A DNA stretch of 20,964 nt from a virus. Shown one piece after another: positions 15,511 to 20,964 of this stretch. The translations under genes and the position numbers were made by a program. Positions within the stretch are counted from its first letter, which is position 1; the number at the start of each line of letters is the position of its first letter. The stretch is from IMG/VR virus record IMGVR_UViG_3300017764_004284, positions 1 to 20,964 of that record; one strand, given 5' to 3'. Below the pieces are notes generated by a model. That model searched no databases. It saw only the letters and a list, made by a program, of their open reading frames with translations, and was not told where the DNA came from.

Positions 15511-16140
15511 TTATAGTTGTTTTTCTAACTCTTTTTTTCTTTTAGTTAAATCTTTGAGTTGATTTTTTAAATTTTCTTTTTCTTCTCCTTCAGCTTTTGA
15601 GTAGCTTTTAAGTAAACTCTTCATATCTGTTTCAACTTTAACCATTTCATCTTTTAAATCAGATAAACTATCTCCACTAGAATCAGAAGCTGTTGGTTTT
15701 TCTATTTTTGGTTCAGAAGCTGTTGGTTTTTCTTGAGTAATTTTAGGTTCAGATGTTTTTACTTTCTTTACTCTTTGTTTTCTAGATTTTTCTAAATAAG
15801 GAGTAAAATCTATTAATTCTTCTCCTGTTTTAGTCTCAAATCTTTCATCTTCTGGGCGGGCTAAAAATTTACGGATCTCAGCGTTATTAAAAGTAGCAGT
15901 ATCAACTCCTAAATCTTTACTAACTTGTCCTGTGTCTACTGCTCCTTCATCATCTAATTTTGTTAAAAGAAGATTTAAAGCTTTACTTTTTGATACTTCT
16001 TTTTCTTTAAAATCATCTAAAGTTTTCTTAAATCCTGTTGGGTCTGTAACATTATATATAGGAATTTCATTTAATAATTTTTCTTCTAAAGTATTAGAAA
16101 TTTCTTCACGTATAATTTCAAGTAAACGAGTTTTTTTCAT
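15511..16140 (-). CDS. Lys/Glu-rich protein with N-terminal 'EIIREEI' helix, function unknown
   Basis: This 209-residue protein starts MKKTRLLEIIREEISNTLEE, the same amphipathic helix type found in head-module proteins of this window. A small folded part follows (about 20-115: NVTDPTGFKKTLDDFKEKEV, DTGQVSKDLGVDTATFNNAE). A Pro/Thr/Ser/Glu-rich linker with two copies of a 10-residue unit (EKPTASEPKI, EKPTASDSSG) comes next. A C-terminal coiled coil ends the protein (about 160-209, LKDEMVKVETDMKSLLKSYS). At DNA level the linker is a 30-base-period repeat (15683-15733). It lies after the P-loop kinase gene and before the spanin-like pair, with the AT motif upstream. The shared helix suggests it joins the prohead core, but this is inference. 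Confidence 0.72.
   Translation of the reverse strand: MKKTRLLEIIREEISNTLEEKLLNEIPIYNVTDPTGFKKTLDDFKEKEVSKSKALNLLLTKLDDEGAVDTGQVSKDLGVDTATFNNAEIRKFLARPEDERFETKTGEELIDFTPYLEKSRKQRVKKVKTSEPKITQEKPTASEPKIEKPTASDSSGDSLSDLKDEMVKVETDMKSLLKSYSKAEGEEKENLKNQLKDLTKRKKELEKQL
15683..15733 (-). repeat. Short in-gene tandem repeat (30-base period)
   Basis: A 21-base unit (plus strand TCAGAAGCTGTTGGTTTTTC plus T) occurs at 15683-15703 and 15713-15733. It encodes the repeated KPTAS/EPKI linker of the 209-residue protein. It looks like a recent local duplication in a flexible linker. Confidence 0.8.
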
Positions 16141-16154
16141 TTTGTATATTTTTA

Positions 16155-16169
16155 TTTATTTATAAATAT
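16155..16169 (-). promoter_or_regulatory. Late-promoter-like AT motif upstream of the 209-residue gene
   Basis: The minus strand reads ATATTTATAAATAAA, the same 15 bases as at 11262-11276, including a perfect TATAAATA. It overlaps the stop codon of the upstream kinase gene and lies about 14 bases from the ATG at 16140. It could start the transcript for the spanin-like pair, terminase and portal. Confidence 0.55.
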
Positions 16170-16699
16170 GAAGGAAATATTGCTAGTTTAACTCTTTCTA
16201 TTCTCTCTTCTATTGATCCTGATATGAGAGTTAAATTTTTAATACGATACCCATATTTATTTAAAAAATGTTGTATAGTATTATCTATATTTTTTCTAAA
16301 CTCAGCATTTGTTTCTCTAACACCATTATCTTCAATTTCAACGCCTTCAGGACTAACATAGAATATATAATCGTATTCATGTATTAAACATGCGGCTAAA
16401 CCTTCAAACTTATCTTTATCTAAATAATTTATAGATTCAGAACATTGTGCAAATGACATAACATCAATAATAGTTCTATCTGTTATTATGTTTTCTTGCA
16501 TTAATTCACTAGCACGTTCAGCTAAAAATACAGATTGACCTTTGACTGTTGAATCAGTATTTAATGGTATTCCCATTTCCATCAAATATTTTGAACGTTC
16601 TGTTCTAAAATTATAATCTTTAAATTCAGGTAACTCTTTTAACGCATTAACTAATGTTGTTTTACCTACACTCATTGTACCACAAAAACCTATTTTCAT
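16160..16699 (-). CDS. NadR/AAA_28-like P-loop kinase or nucleotide-binding protein
   Basis: This 179-residue P-loop protein starts MKIGFCGTMSVGKTTLVNAL with the Walker A motif at residues 7-15. It continues with TERSKYLMEMGIPLNTD, IITDRTIIDVMSFAQCSE and DYIFYVSPEGVEIEDNGVRE, and ends in a C-terminal helix. 'hTDRThlDxhxY/F' and 'YIFYxxPExxxxxDGxR' are features of the AAA_28 family, which includes the ribosylnicotinamide kinase part of NadR and deoxynucleoside-kinase-like proteins. It may phosphorylate a nucleoside or nicotinamide riboside in phage nucleotide or NAD metabolism. The substrate cannot be read from the sequence, and there is no NadR adenylyltransferase domain. It starts five bases after the upstream gene's stop, without a Shine-Dalgarno. 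Confidence 0.85.
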   Translation of the reverse strand: MKIGFCGTMSVGKTTLVNALKELPEFKDYNFRTERSKYLMEMGIPLNTDSTVKGQSVFLAERASELMQENIITDRTIIDVMSFAQCSESINYLDKDKFEGLAACLIHEYDYIFYVSPEGVEIEDNGVRETNAEFRKNIDNTIQHFLNKYGYRIKNLTLISGSIEERIERVKLAIFPSYL

Positions 16700-16704
16700 A
16701 AAAA

Positions 16705-17130
16705 TTATTTTTTACCGTAATTAAAATCTCCTGTTTTAAGTCGTTGTAATATATTAAATTGTCTATCAGTTGCCAAACTATTTTGTCTTTTAACAGAATT
16801 TATTATTCCTTGAAGGTATTCTCTTTGAGAATAAGAATAACGATTCATGTCTAACAATTGTTGATAATATTTAATATTTTTTATTTCATGTTTTCTATCT
16901 GGGAGTTCTGTTAGGAAGGAAAGAAATTCATTTATGATTTGTTTATGTCTAGGGGAAGTGTTGGTTGTTTTTTTTATGATTTCATAAAGGTTTTCTTCTG
17001 TTTCATTTAAAACATTAAGAGAATCTATAACATCTTCAGCCTCATCAGATTCTCCTTCTTTACCATAATCAGATAAATCATTTAAATATAAAGTAGTTAA
17101 TTCGTTTAAATTATTTTTTGAAAGCTTCAT
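16705..17130 (-). CDS. Small helical protein, function unknown
   Basis: This 141-residue, mostly helical protein has an acidic N-terminal half (YGKEGESDEAEDVIDSLNVL). Its basic C-terminal half ends LATDRQFNILQRLKTGDF. The 'LTxRQxxhLxRhK.GDF' ending resembles a short motif seen at the ends of several phage accessory proteins, but I cannot tie it to a function. There are no Cys clusters, no catalytic motif and no membrane segment. It overlaps the DUF6884-like gene by 20 bases and is followed after five bases by the P-loop kinase, so the three form one tight unit. It could be a partner of either neighbour. Confidence 0.68.
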   Translation of the reverse strand: MKLSKNNLNELTTLYLNDLSDYGKEGESDEAEDVIDSLNVLNETEENLYEIIKKTTNTSPRHKQIINEFLSFLTELPDRKHEIKNIKYYQQLLDMNRYSYSQREYLQGIINSVKRQNSLATDRQFNILQRLKTGDFNYGKK

Positions 17131-17593
17131 ATATATATTTTTTTATTTCTGTAAAAATTTCTTGTAATTTATTTAATTGTTTATTTAACCATTGTAATCT
17201 TTCACCAAACCTTTTTCCTACCATTGGAACTTCTATATTTTGTTGTGGGATATAATTTAGTAAAGGTTTAATATATTCATTACCTGCCAAAAATATAAAT
17301 TTATCTTCCTCAAAATTTAAACCTTTTTGTTTCATTTCTTTATAAGTTTCTTCTCCCCATTTATCTTTTTCTTCTTTTTTAAAATCTTTTAAAGTTAAAT
17401 CATAAGGTTTTAATATTTTATTTAACGGAACTAAATGGTATTTAGCAGATAAAATATACATTTTATCAGGTTTAAGACTTTTACCATATTCTAATGTTTT
17501 TTGAAACATTGGGGAAGCAGAGTAAAGTTCTTGAGCTGGGGCAGGGTATGGGGTTTTAGATTTAGTGCAACTTAATAATACTATATTAGCCAT
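17111..17593 (-). CDS. DUF6884-like protein
   Basis: This 160-residue protein starts MANIVLLSCTKSKTPYPAPA, followed by ELYSASPMFQKTLEYGKSL, MYILSAKYHLVPLNKILKPY and FIFLAGNEYIKPLL. The Cys-Thr-Lys-Ser-Lys opening, the 'APAxELYxxSPhFxKxLxYA' helix and the 'hYILSAKYxLhPLxxxhxPYDxTL' strand are the marks of the DUF6884 family. Related domains are found in phage and bacterial proteins, sometimes beside 7-deazaguanine base-modification enzymes, but no reaction is established that I know of. No queuosine- or archaeosine-type gene is visible in this window. It has the exact 14-base promoter-like motif upstream and starts the three-gene unit. It could be a nucleotide- or base-binding enzyme; function is open. 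Confidence 0.78.
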   Translation of the reverse strand: MANIVLLSCTKSKTPYPAPAQELYSASPMFQKTLEYGKSLKPDKMYILSAKYHLVPLNKILKPYDLTLKDFKKEEKDKWGEETYKEMKQKGLNFEEDKFIFLAGNEYIKPLLNYIPQQNIEVPMVGKRFGERLQWLNKQLNKLQEIFTEIKKYIYEAFKK

Positions 17594-17600
17594 TTAGGTT

Positions 17601-17614
17601 TTTATTATAAATAT
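17601..17614 (-). promoter_or_regulatory. Late-promoter-like AT motif upstream of the DUF6884-like gene
   Basis: The minus strand reads ATATTTATAATAAA, identical to the motifs at 549-562 and 3710-3723. It starts inside the upstream gene's stop and ends seven bases before the ATG at 17593. Both here and at 549 the longer string TAATATTTATAATAAA is present. Confidence 0.52.
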
Positions 17615-18675
17615 TAATAAGTTTTTATTTTTTCAATATAATTATGTTTTAAAAGAATATTCATATGAATTCTAAAACAATTCATAAATATTTGTGAATA
17701 GTGGGGATATTGATTTATTATTGTAGGTAAAAATGTTTCAAATTTAACCTCATGATTTTTAGTATAAAAAATATGTATATGTTTTTTTATATTTTTATAT
17801 AAAAGTTTAGTAGCTCCTTTACTATTATGTTGTCTTAAAAAATAAAAATAATTATAAAGATATATTAAATAAGGTTTAGATGATTCAAATTCCATATTAG
17901 TTAAAATTTCTTTAGCTATTTGAATAGTAGAATAATCAGTATTATTTATCATATTAATTATATTTTCAAAAATATCCTCATCTATTGTTAATTCTTTATT
18001 TATATCTTTATCTATTTGATTATCAAATATTAAATTAATATTATAAGTTTTTATTTTTTTAAATAAATTTATAAAAAAATCTACATTTTTAATTGCTTTA
18101 GATTTTCCCCAATCGTCATTTACTAAATAATGATTTACTAAAGGATAATTATCTATTATAGAAAAATTAGAATCTATAGAAATTAACTCATCTTTTGTAG
18201 TTGGAGAAATAAAAACATAAGATGCAGCTTCTATTGTTTTATGGTTAAATAACCAATAATCATCATCTTTTGGAATATACCTTTTAAAAGTTGGATTTTG
18301 ATAAAAGATATCAATTGGTATTTTATACCAAAGATTTGGAGAATGTAAATAAGATTCTGAGATGAAATTATGGTTAATAATAAAACTATCTAATTCTGAG
18401 ATTTTTCTGGTTAGTTTTATATTTAGATTATTTTCTTCTATATAATTTTTTAATTTAAAAGAAGCGTATTCTGATAAAGGGGTTAAATAAATGTTTTTGT
18501 TAGGTTCAAGTTTATTATTTTTATTAGCTTCATATAGTTCTTTATATTCATCTATTATTTCTTGTGTTATATACCCAAATATATTTTTACTTGTAGTAAA
18601 AAATGTTTTGTGACCTTTACTAGGATCTTTATATTTAATAGGTCTTTGATGGTAATGTAATACTACTCCTAACAT
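17614..18675 (-). CDS. Unknown third gene of the metallopeptidase-VWA/MoxR cluster
   Basis: This 353-residue protein matches no family I recognise. It starts MLGVVLHYHQRPIKYKDPSK and is rich in Ile, Asn, Lys, Tyr and Phe, partly because this is among the most AT-rich stretches of the window. Visible parts are EASYVFISPTTKDELISIDS near the middle, an Asp/Lys-rich NLIFDNQIDKDINKELTIDE segment, and an aromatic helical C-terminal half (KPYLIYLYNYFYFLRQHN, HYSQIFMNCFRIHMNILL). It has no P-loop, HExxH or membrane segment. It starts four bases after the MoxR-like ATPase gene stops, so it is almost certainly cotranscribed with it. This makes it a candidate substrate, adaptor or regulator of the AAA+/VWA pair; that is inference from context only. 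Confidence 0.75.
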   Translation of the reverse strand: MLGVVLHYHQRPIKYKDPSKGHKTFFTTSKNIFGYITQEIIDEYKELYEANKNNKLEPNKNIYLTPLSEYASFKLKNYIEENNLNIKLTRKISELDSFIINHNFISESYLHSPNLWYKIPIDIFYQNPTFKRYIPKDDDYWLFNHKTIEAASYVFISPTTKDELISIDSNFSIIDNYPLVNHYLVNDDWGKSKAIKNVDFFINLFKKIKTYNINLIFDNQIDKDINKELTIDEDIFENIINMINNTDYSTIQIAKEILTNMEFESSKPYLIYLYNYFYFLRQHNSKGATKLLYKNIKKHIHIFYTKNHEVKFETFLPTIINQYPHYSQIFMNCFRIHMNILLKHNYIEKIKTY

Positions 18676-18679
18676 AATT

Positions 18680-19864
18680 TTATTTGCTTAAAAATTTAAT
18701 TAATACTTTATCTAACATTAATAACTTAAATGATGATGGGTTCCCACTATAAATTGATTTTATTATGTTGTATTTTAAATCCATAGTAAATAATTCTTCA
18801 TTTATTAAAAATGATAAACGATTTATAAAAGATTTTTCAATTTTATTATTTTTACTATAATATAAACTATAATTAATAAGTCTAGTTGAAATAATTGAAG
18901 CTAAATCTGCTCTATAATTTTTATCTTTACCCATTACTCCTTTTAAAGTATTTAAAATATATTCTTCATTTTCATGAGTTAATATATCTTTAGGTGAAAT
19001 AATTTTATCTAATTTATTATTAATAAACATTGTAAATAATGTTGTAAATTCAGAACCTACAGATCCTTCTCCTATTAATTGTATTAAATATAAATTATCT
19101 TGAAATGAAGGAATTGATGAAATTGAATTAAAAAATGTTGTTATGCTTCGTGAATTAGTTTTAGTTGAAATTAATTCAGGATGTTTTAAAAGAAAATTAA
19201 TACATCTATTATCAATATGATTATTTTCTGCCCAAGTACTCCAACAATTTATATCAAATTTTAAATTAATTGATATAAATCGAGTTTTTTGTGCATTATC
19301 TATACTATTAACTAAATACTCACCATTATCTGGGTTGGATGTAAGAATTATATGCCAATCTTTGGGTAATGACCAGCTTATATATTGTTGTCGATCGATT
19401 AACTCCATAATAGCTTGAATAAATCTTACATCTGCTCTATTCCAATCATCTAATAATAATATTCCTCCATTATCCTTTCCACTTATCCATTCAGGAGGAC
19501 AATAACTCATTCTATTTTTTCCTGTAAATTTATATCCTTGTTTAGTATATTCGGTAACAGCATGTTCATCAATCCATATACAATCATTATTAGTTAAACA
19601 TACTTCAAATTGTCTAATAGGAAATCCAACTAAATCTCCTAATTCTTCAATTTGAGCTAAATTTAATTTAATAAAATTTAAATCTAATTCTTTAGCTAAT
19701 TGTACAATAGTGGATGTTTTACCAATTCCAGAATCACCTATTAATTCAACAGATACATTTGGTTTATTATTTTGTTGTAAATAACGGTTATTAGAAATAA
19801 TATGTTTTAGAAAATCTTTTGTTTCTTTAATATTTAAAGAAACCTGAGAGGTTTGTTGTGACAT
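18680..19864 (-). CDS. MoxR-like AAA+ ATPase
   Basis: This 394-residue AAA+ ATPase of the MoxR type has Walker A GDSGIGKT (43-50) and Walker B GILLLDD (134-140) followed by WNRAD. It has sensor 1 TSNPDN (175-180), the KTRF basic element (193-196), and a helical lid domain to the C-terminus. The 'LLLDDhNRAdxxhxxAhxELhdxxxY' helix after Walker B is the MoxR/dynein-clade insert. MoxR ATPases form hexameric chaperones that remodel partners and are nearly always paired with VWA-domain proteins. Here the VWA gene lies immediately upstream, 41 bases away, which supports a functional pair. Family assignment is strong; target is unknown. An AT-rich motif at 19879-19893 lies upstream. Confidence 0.88.
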   Translation of the reverse strand: MSQQTSQVSLNIKETKDFLKHIISNNRYLQQNNKPNVSVELIGDSGIGKTSTIVQLAKELDLNFIKLNLAQIEELGDLVGFPIRQFEVCLTNNDCIWIDEHAVTEYTKQGYKFTGKNRMSYCPPEWISGKDNGGILLLDDWNRADVRFIQAIMELIDRQQYISWSLPKDWHIILTSNPDNGEYLVNSIDNAQKTRFISINLKFDINCWSTWAENNHIDNRCINFLLKHPELISTKTNSRSITTFFNSISSIPSFQDNLYLIQLIGEGSVGSEFTTLFTMFINNKLDKIISPKDILTHENEEYILNTLKGVMGKDKNYRADLASIISTRLINYSLYYSKNNKIEKSFINRLSFLINEELFTMDLKYNIIKSIYSGNPSSFKLLMLDKVLIKFLSK

Positions 19865-19878
19865 AACTTTTATTTTTT

Positions 19879-19893
19879 AATATATATAAATAT
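19879..19893 (-). promoter_or_regulatory. Divergent copy of the AT promoter-like motif upstream of the MoxR-like gene
   Basis: The minus strand reads ATATTTATATATATT. It shares ATATTTATA with the other five copies, then diverges. It lies in the 41-base gap between the VWA stop and the ATPase ATG, about 14 bases from the start. It is the weakest of the six copies. Confidence 0.35.
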
Positions 19894-19905
19894 ACAAAAA
19901 ATACT

Positions 19906-20964
19906 TTAAGAAGCCAAATTCATTTTAATTGTAGGCCCCCAACCATCTTGTTTAATTTTCTCAATAGATGCTCCTTTAGGACTTAAAACCATTAATGTGG
20001 GTTTAAATGTTTTTATAGTATTATTTCCTATATACCCATCAGTTAATATAATTAAATTAGTATATTGTTTATTTTTATTAAAATGTTCTATAAATATGTT
20101 CATATCTGTTCCACCTCTACCTTGAACAAATTCAGGTATTTTACCATGATATGTATAAACATTATGGATATTAGCATCACCTTCAGCTATAGTGATATTA
20201 ACTCCTGATTTATGCATATGATAAATTTCATTAAAAAATCTTGCTAAATCATGTTTATTAACTGATCCTGAAGTATCTACTCCAACTAAGATGCATTGTT
20301 TGGGTTTGACTTTTAATGAAGGATTTCCTGTAAATCTCTTATTGGGTTTTCTCCGAGTTTTTTTAGTTTGGATTTGGGAACCTCTACTAAAAAATTTTCT
20401 AAAATATAATTTCCAATCATATGATGGAGGTTTAACTATAAATAAAGTATCAATATGATCTTTTAATTCAGATGGAATAAAAGATTGATTATTCTTATTA
20501 GAATCAACTATGTTTTTAATTTGATGATTAATTTGAGATTTAACAAGCTTTTTATTAGCTTCAGATAATTTTTCAAACTCTTTCCATGTTATATGAAAAC
20601 AATCTTTTTCCATTAAATTATTTAAAGTTTGGCATAAATTTTGTTTATAAGCTTGTTGTAATAACTTATAATATTTTTTAGTACCTGCTTTTAAAGGTAA
20701 ATTTAATTTAGGAAAAGTAGATGGTAATAAAATATCATTAGTAGGATAATAATGAGGATCAATATATTGATTTATTTCAATATCAGCAGCTATATTATAA
20801 AGTTTATGATTAGAAAAATTATTTCTATCTAATAAATGATTAAAAACTATATGAAGTAATTCATGTTTAATTAAACCTATTTTTTTATTATCATTATCTA
20901 AAGATTCCCAAAAATTAGGATTAACTATTAATTGATAATTAATATTAAATATATTAACACCTGC
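19906..20964 (-). CDS. Zinc metallopeptidase-VWA fusion protein (DUF2201-like), 5' end outside the window
   Basis: I read this frame by hand past the first visible Met at 20613. It stays open for 117 further codons to the window edge, so the true start lies beyond 20964. The N-terminal part has KHELLHIVFNHLLDRNNFSN, with HExxH at 20865-20851, followed by NIAADIEINQYIDP, the expected third-ligand region. This is the putative metallopeptidase domain of the DUF2201 family. The C-terminal part is VWA-like, with a MIDAS-type CILVGVDTSGSVNK (Asp codon at 20277-20275), EFVQGRGGTDMN and LIILTDGYI. Such proteins pair with MoxR ATPases, as here with the gene at 19864-18680. Catalysis is expected but unproven; the substrate is unknown. 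At least 352 residues are present. Confidence 0.86.
   Translation of the reverse strand, partial: AGVNIFNINYQLIVNPNFWESLDNDNKKIGLIKHELLHIVFNHLLDRNNFSNHKLYNIAADIEINQYIDPHYYPTNDILLPSTFPKLNLPLKAGTKKYYKLLQQAYKQNLCQTLNNLMEKDCFHITWKEFEKLSEANKKLVKSQINHQIKNIVDSNKNNQSFIPSELKDHIDTLFIVKPPSYDWKLYFRKFFSRGSQIQTKKTRRKPNKRFTGNPSLKVKPKQCILVGVDTSGSVNKHDLARFFNEIYHMHKSGVNITIAEGDANIHNVYTYHGKIPEFVQGRGGTDMNIFIEHFNKNKQYTNLIILTDGYIGNNTIKTFKPTLMVLSPKGASIEKIKQDGWGPTIKMNLAS

Noticed and set aside
16160-16699. Full NadR enzyme of NAD biosynthesis
   Set aside because: Only the P-loop kinase-like part is present; there is no adenylyltransferase or helix-turn-helix domain.
1-20964. tRNA genes, integrase, attachment sites or insertion sequences
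   Set aside because: Gaps are too short for tRNAs plus flanks, and no cloverleaf, transposase or recombinase motif was seen on either strand.

Overview
The window is one block of a tailed-phage (T4-like, head-and-tail Caudoviricetes) genome. Every supportable gene lies on the minus strand, so transcription runs from position 20964 towards position 1. The capsid and packaging genes are clear distant relatives of T4 genes 17, 20, 21, 22 and 23. The DNA is very AT-rich, starts are almost all ATG, most genes lack a Shine-Dalgarno sequence, and one signal peptide ends in FSQ. This fits a phage of a Bacteroidota (flavobacteria-like) host, but the host is inferred, not shown.

Layout in transcription order. 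(1) 20964-17614: a zinc-metallopeptidase/VWA protein that runs off the window edge, a MoxR-like AAA+ ATPase, and a large protein of unknown function. (2) 17593-15511: a DUF6884-like protein, a small unknown protein, a NadR/AAA_28-like P-loop kinase and a Lys/Glu-rich protein with the 'EIIREE' helix motif. (3) 15498-14790: two overlapping membrane/coiled-coil genes that resemble a spanin pair in layout. (4) 14793-4482: large terminase, portal, three unknown proteins, prohead protease, acidic scaffold and major capsid protein, ending in a strong intrinsic terminator. (5) 4404-1: a PhoH-like ATPase, then an adhesion/tail-fibre module: a small virion-like protein, a collagen-like fibre protein, a LamG-like protein, two small Ser/Gly/Thr-rich proteins and the start of a beta-helix protein.

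How it works together. The portal, scaffold and protease build the prohead, and the protease probably matures the capsid protein after the LVTE sequence near its residue 61. The terminase then fills the head, and the left-hand module probably makes receptor-binding structures. The sheath and tube genes that separate terminase and portal in T4 are absent here and must lie elsewhere.

The most unusual parts are the metallopeptidase-VWA/MoxR/unknown trio at the right edge and a 14-base AT motif (ATATTTATAATAAA or a close variant) just upstream of six genes, which looks like this phage's late-promoter element. No tRNA, rRNA, CRISPR array, insertion sequence or integrase was seen, and no intergenic gap exceeds about 130 bases.
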